A stretch of DNA of 64,000 nt from Pradoshia eiseniae (GTDB lineage Bacteria > Bacillota > Bacilli > Bacillales > Pradoshiaceae), in contig NZ_PKOZ01000001.1 of the NCBI RefSeq assembly GCF_002946355.1, positions 938,130 to 1,002,129 of the forward strand. The letters are read 5' to 3'. Positions 9,013-17,027 of this stretch are shown here, piece by piece. Each line of letters begins with the position of its first letter. Positions within the stretch are counted from its first letter, which is position 1. The notes under the pieces are model-generated. The model made no database searches. It was not told the origin of the DNA and was given only the letters and a program-made list of their open reading frames with translations. The translations under genes and the position numbers were made by a program.

Positions 9013-10252
9013 GGTCAGGGAAAAAGGAAGAATCGCCAAAGAAGCCAGCTTTGCCTTATTGAATGTTTCAGCAGAAGAGAAGAATGCAGCCCTAAGCTTG
9101 ATTGCAGAGAAACTGTTGTCTGAAAAAGATTATCTGATTCAGGAAAATGCCCGCGACCTTAGGGCTGGACAAGAAGCAGGTTTGACAGAATCAGTTCTGG
9201 ACCGGATTATGCTAAATGAAAAACGGATTGAAGATATGTCTGCTGCGATTAAGCTTTTGATTGAAATGAAGGACCCGATTGGAGATGTTCTTGAAACCAT
9301 CAAAAAAGAAAATGGTCTCTTCATTCAAAAGAAGACGGTGCCAATCGGCGTTATCGGAATGATTTATGAGGCAAGACCAAACGTGACGGTGGATGCGGCA
9401 ACTCTCGCATTAAAGACCGGGAATGCCGTTGTGCTTCGCGGCAGTTCATCTGCCAAATATTCGAACGAAGCGCTCGTTAAGGTCATTCATGAAGCTTTGT
9501 CCCAATCAGCGATCACGCCTGAGAGCATACAGCTGATTGAAGATACAAGCAGGGAGACGGCGAAGGAGCTGTTCACACTCAATGAATTTCTGGATGTTCT
9601 TATCCCGCGCGGAGGCAAAAAACTGATTGAAACAGTCGTCAAGGAATCAACGGTACCAGTGTTAGAGACCGGTGCCGGCAATTGCCATTTGTATGTCGAC
9701 CAAACCGCCAATTTTGAGATGGCCTGCCAAATAGCCATCAATGCGAAAACGCAAAGGCCTAGTGTTTGCAATGCGATTGAGTCCATTTTAATAGAGAACG
9801 AATGGTTTTCTCGTCATGGCCATGCCTTCCTGCAAGAGCTTCATGAGCATGGTGTGACGATTTATGGTGATGATGAAATATGCCATGCTTATGAGCCAGC
9901 TCATTGTGCGGATAAAGATGACTGGGGCAAGGAATACCTTGGTCTTGAGGTAAGTATAAAGATCGTTTCTGACGTGGATGAAGCGATTGCTCATATTAAT
10001 CAATATGGAACGAAACACTCAGAGGCCATTATCAGTGAGGATGAGGAGAATGTTCGCCTATTCATGAATTTAGTGGACGCAGCAGCCGTGTACCATAATG
10101 CTTCTACAAGATTCACGGACGGATTTGAGTTTGGCTATGGCGCAGAAATCGGAATCAGCACACAAAAGCTGCATGCCCGTGGCCCTATGGGGCTGAAAGC
10201 CTTAACCTCCAATAAATTTTATGTTTATGGGGAAGGGCAAATCAGGGGGTAG
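9005..10252 (+). CDS. proA: Gamma-glutamyl phosphate reductase
   Basis: 415 residues, normal for ProA. NADPH-dependent reduction of gamma-glutamyl phosphate to glutamate semialdehyde, second step of proline synthesis. Visible features: PIGVIGMIYEARPNVTVDA (cofactor region), the catalytic Cys in QRPSVCNAIESIL, and the C-terminal RFTDGFEFGYGAEIGISTQK. ATG 9005 overlaps the end of proB, indicating coupled translation. The third enzyme, proC, is not here but at 46513 in the same window. Confidence 0.96.
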   Translation: MSEVREKGRIAKEASFALLNVSAEEKNAALSLIAEKLLSEKDYLIQENARDLRAGQEAGLTESVLDRIMLNEKRIEDMSAAIKLLIEMKDPIGDVLETIKKENGLFIQKKTVPIGVIGMIYEARPNVTVDAATLALKTGNAVVLRGSSSAKYSNEALVKVIHEALSQSAITPESIQLIEDTSRETAKELFTLNEFLDVLIPRGGKKLIETVVKESTVPVLETGAGNCHLYVDQTANFEMACQIAINAKTQRPSVCNAIESILIENEWFSRHGHAFLQELHEHGVTIYGDDEICHAYEPAHCADKDDWGKEYLGLEVSIKIVSDVDEAIAHINQYGTKHSEAIISEDEENVRLFMNLVDAAAVYHNASTRFTDGFEFGYGAEIGISTQKLHARGPMGLKALTSNKFYVYGEGQIRG

Positions 10253-10259
10253 ATGATAT

Positions 10260-10311
10260 TTGACTGGTGTGAAGATGGTAATTAACCATATTCATTTCAG
10301 TCAATTTTTTT
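10260..10311 (+). terminator. Terminator of proBA
   Basis: TTGACTG...CAGTCAA outer stem with inner TGAA/TTCA and ATGGT/ACCAT helices, followed by a run of T. Confidence 0.75.
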
Positions 10312-10346
10312 GTTGGGTGAAATCTCTAGTAGATACCTCACAGATG

Positions 10347-10380
10347 CTAAATGCCTATCAAACTGATGATAGGCATTTAG
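10347..10380. repeat. Perfect 14-bp inverted repeat
   Basis: CTAAATGCCTATCA (10347-10360) and TGATAGGCATTTAG (10367-10380) are exact inverse complements around a 6-base loop. There is no T run, so it is not an obvious terminator; it could be an RNA processing or stability element, or a small mobile-element relic. Confidence 0.6.
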
Positions 10381-10922
10381 TATGCAATTAAGTTATATAA
10401 ATAAGAAATTTTTTTCTAAATATTAAAATGTAGAGAAAATTATTTACATTAATCCCTATACCTGGTATATTTTTACTTATAAGAAGAAGCAACTTAAATT
10501 GAAATATTCGTTGATAATTGGTCGATCAGTTACTGTATTGGCCAACGATTTGTTGTTTTTATCCATATTTACTCCTCCGAAAAATTAAGTCATAAGCATT
10601 TGCTTAACAACTTCCTGCTGTAATCACAAGATCCTCCTTTTTTAAAGTTTGTAAATCTCTGTTCATTAGGCTATGCAGAAAATGAGATTCGCTTTACCCG
10701 CTTTGTTTTTACTTCAACTAACTCTAGTTCTCTTAACTTAATTCCATAACATAAATAGAATTTCTACCACAAAGAAGGTAAGGGGGTGTATAAAAAACAT
10801 CTAACCAAATCCAACATAAGAATAAGCTGAAATGTTTTGTCACAATTACTATTACTTTACTTATCGTCTATAAAGTTCTGTTATCAAGATACGTTATTTT
10901 AATTATGAGGGGAGAAACTATT
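10381..10922. other. Long AT-rich intergenic region
   Basis: Mostly AT-rich. It holds a possible 29-codon reverse-strand frame (see 10477-10566) and, around 10630-10645, a reverse-strand AAAAAAGGAGGATC that looks like a ribosome binding site but leads into only seven codons before a stop. This suggests degenerate small genes. GGTAAGGGGGTG near 10776-10790 is a G-rich island without a following frame. Promoter for the downstream secreted protein not pinpointed. Confidence 0.4.
10477..10566 (-). CDS. Possible 29-residue peptide
   Basis: Reverse-strand ATG at 10566-10564 is preceded by CGGAGGAG at ideal spacing and encodes 29 residues beginning MDKNNKSLANTVTDRPI and ending in a hydrophobic NLSCFFL. 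No family recognised. The strong ribosome binding site is the only support; the C terminus may be a truncation of a longer ancestral protein. Confidence 0.3.
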   Translation of the reverse strand: MDKNNKSLANTVTDRPIINEYFNLSCFFL

Positions 10923-12077
10923 GTGAAAAAGGTGATTTTTGCCGTAATTTTAATCGCGCTCGTGTTTGCAGGTCAAAATGGAACGAATATAAGTGCATCA
11001 AACAAATCAGGGAAAGCGAAATCCATAAAAAAAATTACTTGGGAGCATTCAGGTGAATTGGAAGCGCAAAAGGGATTTGACAAGAATATTGGAACAGCAG
11101 GTGTGCTATCTGGCTCTTATAAAGACTATATAATAGTTGGTGGGGGAGCGAATTTCCCTTATGAAACGGTACTAAATGGTGGTGTAAAGAAACATTATTC
11201 AGATATATATGTACTAAAGAAAGAGAAGGATAAGCTATCTATGGTTCAACATACTAATCTTGATTATGAGATCGGCTATGGAACCTCTATAACGACAGAT
11301 AAAGGTGTCTATTATATTGGCGGAAGCCCTGAGCAGGAGTATGCAAATGATATTATTTTGCTAACTGTCGGTAAAGATAAAAGATTAAAAGTGAAGAAAA
11401 TAGGTGATTTACCATTCACCATAAGTGATGGGATTGCGGTAGAGAAAAACGGCAAATTATATATTGGACTTGGTAAACAAAACGGAGTGGGCAGTAATAG
11501 TCTATATGAATATGATTTGAAAACAAACAAAACAAAAAAATTAGCTTCCATACCAGGGGAAAGTGTCCGGAATCAAAGTGTAGCTCAATTATTAAATGGA
11601 AGCTTATATGTATTTAGCGGTGGTGGTTCAGTTGCTTATACAGATGGATACAAATATGACATTGCAAAAAACACTTGGTCAAAAGTATCACCAGTAACGA
11701 ACGGGGAGAAAGAAATTTCTTTGTTAGGAGCTAATTCAGTTAAATTAAATAACGAAGAAATGATGGTGATAGGAGGATTTAATAAAGAAATTTATGATGA
11801 TGCAACAGAAAAATTAAATACCTTACAAGGAGAAGAATTATTAGCCTTTAGAACAAAATACTTTAATGCTGATCCTTATGAGTTTAAATGGAATAAAGAT
11901 ATTTTAATATACAATGCGAAAAAGAACACTTGGAAATCCATTGGAAAAGTCCCGTTCGATGCACCATGTGGTGAAGGTTTAGTTTTAATGGGTAATACGA
12001 TTTATTCCATAAATGGAGAAATAAAACCTGGGGTAAGAACAAATGCCATATATTCGGGAACCATGTATTATCAATAA
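10923..12077 (+). CDS. Secreted kelch-repeat protein, cyclically permuted mutarotase (NanM-like)
   Basis: 384 residues from GTG 10923, preferred over ATG 10905 because AGGGGAG (10908-10914) lies 8 bases upstream of GTG while the ATG has no ribosome binding site. MKKVIFAVILIALVFAG is a signal peptide. The rest shows kelch-type blades: IIVGGG, YYIGGS, LYVFSGGG, MVIGGF, YSINGE, each followed by D/Y..Y.L/NTW segments. The pattern matches the cyclically permuted mutarotase family related to N-acetylneuraminate epimerase NanM. No sialic-acid genes adjoin it, so its substrate is unclear. Lower GC than its neighbours and flanked by long AT-rich gaps, suggesting it may be acquired. Confidence 0.72.
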   Translation: MKKVIFAVILIALVFAGQNGTNISASNKSGKAKSIKKITWEHSGELEAQKGFDKNIGTAGVLSGSYKDYIIVGGGANFPYETVLNGGVKKHYSDIYVLKKEKDKLSMVQHTNLDYEIGYGTSITTDKGVYYIGGSPEQEYANDIILLTVGKDKRLKVKKIGDLPFTISDGIAVEKNGKLYIGLGKQNGVGSNSLYEYDLKTNKTKKLASIPGESVRNQSVAQLLNGSLYVFSGGGSVAYTDGYKYDIAKNTWSKVSPVTNGEKEISLLGANSVKLNNEEMMVIGGFNKEIYDDATEKLNTLQGEELLAFRTKYFNADPYEFKWNKDILIYNAKKNTWKSIGKVPFDAPCGEGLVLMGNTIYSINGEIKPGVRTNAIYSGTMYYQ

Positions 12078-12159
12078 CTGGGATATAACATGAAAGAGGA
12101 ACAAAATATAAATAAATCATAATAGACTTTGTTTCTTAATTAATGAATTACGGTGAAAA

Positions 12160-12292
12160 ACAAGTTCGTTCCATTGAGCTACAGCTACTCCCTTTCCGCG
12201 GGGAGGAAGCAGAGCCTCCTCGGCTACGCCGGGGTCTCTCGCCTTTCCTCTATTTCCGGCAAGAGTCGAGTAGCTTCAGCGAAATTCCACTA
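12160..12292. repeat. GC-rich structured intergenic element (probable dispersed repeat)
   Basis: An island far richer in G and C than its surroundings, with nested complementarity: CTACTC near 12184 opposite GAGTAG near 12268, CCGCGGGGAGG, GAGCCTCCTCGG and CGGCTACGCCG. It resembles a class of intergenic Bacillaceae repeats beginning near TTTCCGCGGGG and containing GCCTCCTCGG and GGGTCTC. That similarity is from memory and unverified. No credible protein is encoded. Confidence 0.5.
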
Positions 12293-12333
12293 GTTATGAT
12301 AATAGGATGCAAAATAAACCAATGTATAGAATA

Positions 12334-12370
12334 TAAGTAAAAAGCCTAAGCCCATTTGCCTTTTTACTTA
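12334..12370. repeat. AT-rich 11-bp inverted repeat
   Basis: TAAGTAAAAAG (12334-12344) and CTTTTTACTTA (12360-12370) are exact inverse complements with a 15-base loop. No terminator tail on either strand. Confidence 0.5.
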
Positions 12371-12430
12371 AAAAATATGGGCACTTCTATTAAAATTTTG
12401 TCACCACAACAACGATAATAAAGTAGCATC

Positions 12431-12468
12431 GAAAAAGTGAAATGGACCCGGTCCATTTCACTTTTTTC
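12431..12468. terminator. Bidirectional terminator
   Basis: GAAAAAGTGAAATGGAC and GTCCATTTCACTTTTTTC form a near-perfect 17-bp stem with a 3-base loop, with T runs readable in both directions. It lies between the kelch gene (+) and the small spore-type gene (-), so it can end transcripts from both sides. Confidence 0.85.
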
Positions 12469-12544
12469 GTATAGGGAAGCCAGTATGTCGCTGATTTTTG
12501 CGCTGTGTCACTGTTAATGACTCTATAAGCACTCAAAGTGTTTA

Positions 12545-12694
12545 CTAATCACGCATTGCTCCTGCTTCTCGGGAAGTCATCGCTCCCTGTCCTGCTGCAA
12601 CATCTTTTTGAATTTGTTGTTTAACTTTTTGTGGATCAGTTCCGGAAACTTTAGTAGACACTGGATTCTTGTTAGTTCGTTTATTCTGCTGCAT
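12545..12694 (-). CDS. Small basic spore-type protein (gamma-type SASP-like)
   Basis: Reverse-strand frame of 49 residues starting MQQNKRTNKNPV, with AAGGAGG placed ideally before ATG (12694-12692). The composition is rich in Q, K, A, G and T, with VKQQIQKDVAAGQGAMTSRE, recalling gamma-type small acid-soluble spore proteins (VKQQN.QSA.GQG). It lacks the full SspE repeat and FGTEFA segment, so the family call is tentative; it may be another small spore protein. Two downstream inverted repeats (12431-12468 and 12334-12370) can terminate it. Confidence 0.65.
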   Translation of the reverse strand: MQQNKRTNKNPVSTKVSGTDPQKVKQQIQKDVAAGQGAMTSREAGAMRD

Positions 12695-12971
12695 AGTGTC
12701 CTCCTTACTTTATTATTTAACCATATTATTATTTCGAATAAACGCTAACAATATCCTGTGCTTTTTAGATGTTTTCAAAAAACGCAAATGTCATACAAGT
12801 TGCAAGTGCTTCTTCTTCAAAAATACTTCTTCAATTGTTATACCGAATCGCTTTTCTATTTCGGTACCCGGAGCTACTTCCAGAAAGGAAGTAGCTTTAT
12901 TATTTCTCACAGCCAAATAGTAAACAGAAGCAAGGAACTTTGTGAAAACAGCCTTTTAGCAAAGCGGCAAC
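12695..12971. other. Intergenic, hairpin only
   Basis: Two overlapping + frames exist but lack ribosome binding sites and look non-coding. A clear hairpin AGCTACTTCC (12872-12881)/GGAAGTAGCT (12887-12896) followed by TTATTATTT could act as a + strand terminator although no + gene precedes it, suggesting a lost gene. Confidence 0.45.
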
Positions 12972-13412
12972 TTATTGGATGGTAACCTCTAGTTCAAGTT
13001 CCACATTTCCCATGATTGCCCTGCTGATCATGCAGGATTTTTCTGCCTTCTCGGCCAGCTTCCTGACGAGATTCTTTTCCTTCTCAGTGGCAGAATCTTT
13101 TAATTGGATGGTTGGTCGATGGATGATTTTCTTATATGTAAAAACGCCGTTTGTAACATCGACTACTCCTACAGACTCCAAGGTAAGATCCTCTTTCTCA
13201 AGTTTACTTCGCTCCAGCATGGCTGCGAGTGTAATGATATAGCAGGTTGAAGCGGCACCTAAGAGCATCTCATCAGGATTTGTCCCTATGCCAGGCCCAT
13301 CCATTTCTTTCGGTATCGATATTTGCGTCTTCAATTGCCCGGCATCAATGGTTCCTGTATCATTCCGTAATCCAGGCCAATTCGCTTTTAAGTGAAAATA
13401 GTGTTCAGCCAT
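12972..13412 (-). CDS. OsmC/Ohr-family peroxide-handling protein
   Basis: 146 residues from ATG 13412; AGGAGG lies 7 bases upstream, while the in-frame TTG 13415 would be only 4 away. OsmC/Ohr proteins reduce organic hydroperoxides with two cysteines. Here one Cys lies in GAASTCYIITLAAML and one in AEKSCMISRAIMGNVEL, the expected positions, with the leading TGTIDAG and DGPGIGTNPDEML of the OsmC subgroup (YhfA-like rather than Ohr). Monocistronic, divergent from the foldase gene at 13625. Confidence 0.88.
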   Translation of the reverse strand: MAEHYFHLKANWPGLRNDTGTIDAGQLKTQISIPKEMDGPGIGTNPDEMLLGAASTCYIITLAAMLERSKLEKEDLTLESVGVVDVTNGVFTYKKIIHRPTIQLKDSATEKEKNLVRKLAEKAEKSCMISRAIMGNVELELEVTIQ

Positions 13413-13550
13413 CAAAACTCCTCCTTTTAAAATTATATTACCTTATGCTGGAGGTGGAGGGGCGTATTATGCTTGGGATATGAATAGTAAGATGCAATTT
13501 TCCACAAAATAGATAGATAAAAATTATCATTCGAATTTTAAAAATACTAT

Positions 13551-13578
13551 TTGACATATAGCTGACACATTATATGAT
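13551..13578 (+). promoter_or_regulatory. Sigma-A promoter of the foldase gene
   Basis: TTGACA (13551-13556), 16-base spacer, TATGAT (13573-13578), about 45 bases upstream of the start codon. Confidence 0.7.
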
Positions 13579-13624
13579 TATAGTAACACCATAGAATACT
13601 CATAATGATAGGAGTTATCAAAAC

Positions 13625-14572
13625 ATGTCAAACGAACGAAACAATGAACAAAATGAACAGCTTGATCAAGCGGGTCAAGAGAAAAAAGCGCCCAAAAAGA
13701 AAATGAGCAAAAAGATGATTGCTGGCATCACCTCAGCCGTTATTTTGGTAGCTGCTGTAGCCGGTGGCTCATATGCATATGTTAAGTCACAAACAGTGGC
13801 GAGTGTAGATGGGGAACGGATTACGAAGGAAGAATTATACGATACATTGGTTGGAGTGTATGGTCCATCTGCTGTAGATAATTTGGTCACAAAAATCGTG
13901 ATTAATAAAGAAGCGGACAAGCGTGACGTTAAAGTGAAAACAAGCGAAATTAACGCTGAAGTGGCAGTATACGAAGAAAATTACGGCGGCGAAGAAGGCC
14001 TGAAATCTGCCTTGAAATCAAGCGGGCTGACTTTAGCTGATTTGAAGGAAGACATTGAAACCAATATCAAGATAGAGAAATTAATGGCAAAAGATATTAA
14101 GTTAACGGATGATGAAGTAAAAGCCTATTATGAGGAAAACAAACAAAACTTTGATACACCAGAATCAATCGAAGTAAGCCATATCTTAGTGGAAGATAAA
14201 AAGACAGCGCAAAAAGTGCTAGACGAGCTGAAAAAAGGCAAGGATTTCGCAGACTTGGCTAAAGAATACTCCACTGACACAGCAACAGCAGAAAAAGGCG
14301 GCGAACTAGGATTCATCACTCATGGTGAAATGGTTGAAGAATTTGAAGATGCGGCCTTCGCCTTAAAAGTCGGAGAAACGAGCGATATTGTCAAATCCAG
14401 CTACGGATACCACATCATTAAAGCGACTGATTATAAAGAAGCGAAAGAATCCACTTATGAAGATTCTAAGGAACAAGCAAAAGAAGCGGCTTTAGCGGAG
14501 AAAATCTCTTCTGAATACAGCTCATGGGTTGAAGAATTAAAAGAAAAATACGATATTAAAACGAATCTGTAA
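13625..14572 (+). CDS. PrsA-like peptidyl-prolyl isomerase, membrane anchored without lipobox
   Basis: 315 residues. A charged cytoplasmic head (about 1-32, Q/K/N-rich) precedes one membrane span (about 34-53), then a SurA/PrsA N-terminal foldase region and a parvulin-type rotamase domain (about 175-275) with VSHILVEDKKTA, FADLAKEYSTD, GGELGFI and SYGYHIIKA. PrsA of Bacillus is a lipoprotein with a signal-peptide Cys; here there is no Cys after the hydrophobic segment, so the protein should stay anchored by the uncleaved helix. Likely helps fold exported proteins outside the membrane. Own promoter and a strong terminator. Confidence 0.88.
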   Translation: MSNERNNEQNEQLDQAGQEKKAPKKKMSKKMIAGITSAVILVAAVAGGSYAYVKSQTVASVDGERITKEELYDTLVGVYGPSAVDNLVTKIVINKEADKRDVKVKTSEINAEVAVYEENYGGEEGLKSALKSSGLTLADLKEDIETNIKIEKLMAKDIKLTDDEVKAYYEENKQNFDTPESIEVSHILVEDKKTAQKVLDELKKGKDFADLAKEYSTDTATAEKGGELGFITHGEMVEEFEDAAFALKVGETSDIVKSSYGYHIIKATDYKEAKESTYEDSKEQAKEAALAEKISSEYSSWVEELKEKYDIKTNL

Positions 14573-14581
14573 GATTTGATT

Positions 14582-14629
14582 AAAGCTGGATTGAGACACC
14601 ACATAGTGGTGCTTGATCCAGCTTTTTTT
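14582..14629 (+). terminator. Terminator of the foldase gene
   Basis: AAAGCTGGATTGAG...CTTGATCCAGCTTTTTTT with an inner CACCAC/GTGGTG helix and a T7 tail. Confidence 0.9.
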
Positions 14630-14745
14630 AATGAATAGGGACTCAAAAAGTTAGAAGTTTTTGATAATTCATTCCTAAATGTATATATTTGTATTATCGC
14701 TATACCAAATAAAAAGGCAGCAATGGATGGGAGAGAGAAAGAAAG

Positions 14746-15315
14746 ATGGAATTATTTGAAGCAATCAAAACACGAAGAAGCATAGGGAAGGTTAAGGATG
14801 ATCCGATTCCGGAAGAGTTAATCCGTCAAATTATTGAAGCGGCTACATGGGCTCCGTGCCATCACCGGACAGAGCCGTGGCGTTTTACCGTTTTAGCGGG
14901 CGATGGGCGTGACAAGCTGCGGGATGCTTTAGTTGCATCGCTTAAAACAAGCATGGACGATCCCGAGACTGATGAAAATAAGCAAAGACTTGAGAAAATC
15001 AGTAAGCAGCCTTATCGTGCGCCTGTCATTATTGTTACGGCAATAGAACCAGCCGAAAATGACAAAGTCATCAGGGAAGAGGAATTTGCGGCAGGGCATG
15101 CGGCAGTTCAAAATATGCTGCTAGCTGCACATGCCCTGGGACTAGGAGCTGTATGGCGGACGGGCAAGCCTTTATATACGAGGACGATGTCCGAGGCATT
15201 CGGCCTAAGCGAAAAGGGGTCTGTGACAGGTTTTATCTATATTGGTTACCCGGATATGACACCACCACCTGCAAAGAGAAAACCAGTTGATGAAATTACC
15301 CAATGGTATAGTTAA
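14746..15315 (+). CDS. Nitroreductase-family oxidoreductase
   Basis: 189 residues. The N-terminal FEAIKTRRSIGKVKDDPIP and the following AATWAPCHHRTEPWRFTVL are the FMN-binding start of the nitroreductase fold, and AAVQNMLLAAHALGLGAVWRTG with GFIYIGYP are the usual central and C-terminal motifs. The length fits the short, homodimeric YdjA-like subgroup. Reduces quinones or nitro compounds with NAD(P)H; the physiological substrate is unknown. Ribosome binding site GGGAGAG upstream of ATG. Single gene with its own terminator. Confidence 0.88.
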   Translation: MELFEAIKTRRSIGKVKDDPIPEELIRQIIEAATWAPCHHRTEPWRFTVLAGDGRDKLRDALVASLKTSMDDPETDENKQRLEKISKQPYRAPVIIVTAIEPAENDKVIREEEFAAGHAAVQNMLLAAHALGLGAVWRTGKPLYTRTMSEAFGLSEKGSVTGFIYIGYPDMTPPPAKRKPVDEITQWYS

Positions 15316-15323
15316 GACCGACT

Positions 15324-15370
15324 AAAACCCTATTCCTGTCTAGTTAGCTGGAATAGGGTTTTATTTTTTA
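15324..15370 (+). terminator. Terminator of the nitroreductase gene
   Basis: AAAACCCTATTCC (15324-15336) pairs with GGAATAGGGTTTT (15350-15362), followed by ATTTTTTA. Confidence 0.88.
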
Positions 15371-15427
15371 TGGACATAAATTACATTAATCTGATAAACT
15401 TAGTATGAAATAAAAAGGAGGGTCATT

Positions 15428-16006
15428 ATGACTGAAAGCTACTTAATTCTCCATGGTCTAGGCGGAAGCGGGCCAACACATTGGCAAACATGGCTCTATC
15501 ATGAATTGATTAAAGTGGGAAAGCCGGTCTATTATCCGACCCTGCCGCAATATGAGCATCCTCGATTATCTAAATGGATAGAGGAGCTTGACCATACATT
15601 CAAAAATATCAGCAATGATGAAAAACTAACAGTTATTGCCCATAGTCTGGGCTGTATTCTCTGGCTTCAGTACTTGAAAAAAGGGCTCCCAGAAATGGTG
15701 GAGCGCGTCCTTTTAGTTGCCCCTCCGTCTCCTTATCATGAGAATGAATTCATTCAAGCGTTTTTCCCCTTGGACGTTAAGGGTATAGAGAAACATCAGC
15801 CTTTCAAACACACCCTGCAAATCCAATCAACAAATGATCCGTATTGTTCGATTGAGGATAGCAATTATTTCAAGCATCTCGGCCTCCAACAAAAGGTGGT
15901 ATGGAACAAAGGCCATCTTAATGTTGATTCTGGTTTTGGGCCGTGGCCGTGGGTGCTGGATTATTGTTTGCAAAAGCAGGAGGTCTCGATTATAAAGGAA
16001 GGCTAA
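15428..16006 (+). CDS. RBBP9/YdeN-family serine hydrolase
   Basis: 192 residues of alpha/beta-hydrolase fold. LILHGLGGSGPTHWQTWL holds the oxyanion loop, VIAHSLGC the nucleophilic serine, QSTNDPYCSIED the acidic residue and NKGHLNVDSGFGPWP the catalytic histidine; the last motif is diagnostic for the RBBP9/YdeN family. Natural substrate unknown. AAAGGAGGG lies upstream of ATG 15428. It is 25 bases before the YhfK-like gene and may be co-transcribed with it. Confidence 0.88.
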   Translation: MTESYLILHGLGGSGPTHWQTWLYHELIKVGKPVYYPTLPQYEHPRLSKWIEELDHTFKNISNDEKLTVIAHSLGCILWLQYLKKGLPEMVERVLLVAPPSPYHENEFIQAFFPLDVKGIEKHQPFKHTLQIQSTNDPYCSIEDSNYFKHLGLQQKVVWNKGHLNVDSGFGPWPWVLDYCLQKQEVSIIKEG

Positions 16007-16031
16007 TTAAAAGCGAACAGGAGTTGAGCCC

Positions 16032-16676
16032 TTGAAGGTTTTAGTTGTTGGAGCAAATGGACAAATCGGTCAAAAGATCGTTAAACAGATTCAGGATTCA
16101 GAGGAGCATTCCGTCGTTGCGATGGTGAGAAAGAATGAACAGAAAGAACAACTTGAAAAAGAAGGAATAGAAGCGGTATTGGCTAATCTGGAGGATAGCG
16201 TAGATAATTTGGTCAAAGCCCTTTCCGGAGCGGATGCCGTCATCTTTACGGCAGGCTCCGGAGGAAGTACTGGTGCCGACAAAACATTGCTGATTGACTT
16301 GGACGGCGCTATTAAAATGATGGAAGCATCTGAGCAGGCTGGTGTGGACAGATTCCTGATCATCAGCGCGCTTGGGGCAGATAAGAGAGAGAACTGGAGC
16401 GAGGAAATTAAATCCTATTATGTTGCGAAGTATTACGCAGACAAAGCGCTTGAGAAAAGCAACCTTAATTATACAATCATCCGTCCGGGCGCACTTGTGA
16501 ATGAACCGGGAACCGGGAGTGTCTGGGCAGGCACTGAGTTCGAATATGGCAAGATTCCAAGAGAAGATGTAGCAAAAGTGGCAGTGACCTCACTTACGGC
16601 CGAGCAAACCTACCGTAAGGCATTTAACCTCATCTCAGGCGATGCAAGTATCAACGAGGCGATCAAGCGCCTATAA
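16032..16676 (+). CDS. YhfK-type NAD(P)-binding oxidoreductase
   Basis: 214 residues, the length of B. subtilis YhfK. VLVVGANGQIGQKIVKQI is the Rossmann glycine motif (GxxGxxG), and YYVAKYYADKALEKSNL carries an atypical SDR YxxxK region; NYTIIRPGALVNEPG is typical of the NmrA/atypical SDR group. Start is TTG 16032 with AGGAG (16019-16023) 8 bases upstream; no better in-frame ATG exists. Function unknown, perhaps redox sensing or a sugar-type epimerase relative. Confidence 0.87.
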   Translation: MKVLVVGANGQIGQKIVKQIQDSEEHSVVAMVRKNEQKEQLEKEGIEAVLANLEDSVDNLVKALSGADAVIFTAGSGGSTGADKTLLIDLDGAIKMMEASEQAGVDRFLIISALGADKRENWSEEIKSYYVAKYYADKALEKSNLNYTIIRPGALVNEPGTGSVWAGTEFEYGKIPREDVAKVAVTSLTAEQTYRKAFNLISGDASINEAIKRL

Positions 16677-16692
16677 TCTTTTTTTGCAGGCA

Positions 16693-16742
16693 GGAAGCTG
16701 ATTCAAAACACCTTTAGGCTGTTTTTCGAATCAGCTTCTTTG
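16693..16742 (+). terminator. Terminator after the YhfK-like gene
   Basis: GGAAGCTGATTC pairs with GAATCAGCTTC across a 23-base loop, followed by TTTGTC. Confidence 0.65.
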
Positions 16743-17027
16743 TCTAAAATCATGTTAGCCCCTCTGACAGCGGCCTTTTTCCATGGTTTGGCGTCATAAA
16801 TGGACTTTTCTTTTTCCTATGGACTTCATAGATAGAGCAAGTGTATAAAAACTCATATCAATCTCCGGTCACTGGTGAATACCCAATGAAGGCAATTTAG
16901 TGAAGTAGGACTAAAGAAAGCTTTTCCACTTTCTTTTATCTAATATACACATATGCCCATCATCTTTCATATAGATAATTAGAAAGAGAGAAGTTATTTG
17001 TCCTGCAAATATGGGGAGGGAGCGTAT
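16743..17027. other. Intergenic, promoter region of kamA
   Basis: No gene seen on either strand. Presumably carries the kamA promoter; CATATAGATAAT at about 16969-16980 loosely resembles a sporulation (sigma-E) -10 but does not match the consensus well, so no call is made. Confidence 0.4.

Noticed and set aside
12143..12340. 65-codon frame across the GC-rich island
   Set aside because: No ribosome binding site, unusual composition (RRGLSPFL) and it overlaps the structured element; treated as non-coding.
12669..12985. Two overlapping + strand frames (MLVRLFCC... and MLFRCFQK...)
   Set aside because: No ribosome binding sites, overlap each other and contain a terminator-like hairpin; no recognisable protein.
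16960..16985. Sigma-E promoter for kamA
   Set aside because: CATATAGATAAT does not fit the CATANNNT -10 with a matching -35, so the evidence is too weak.
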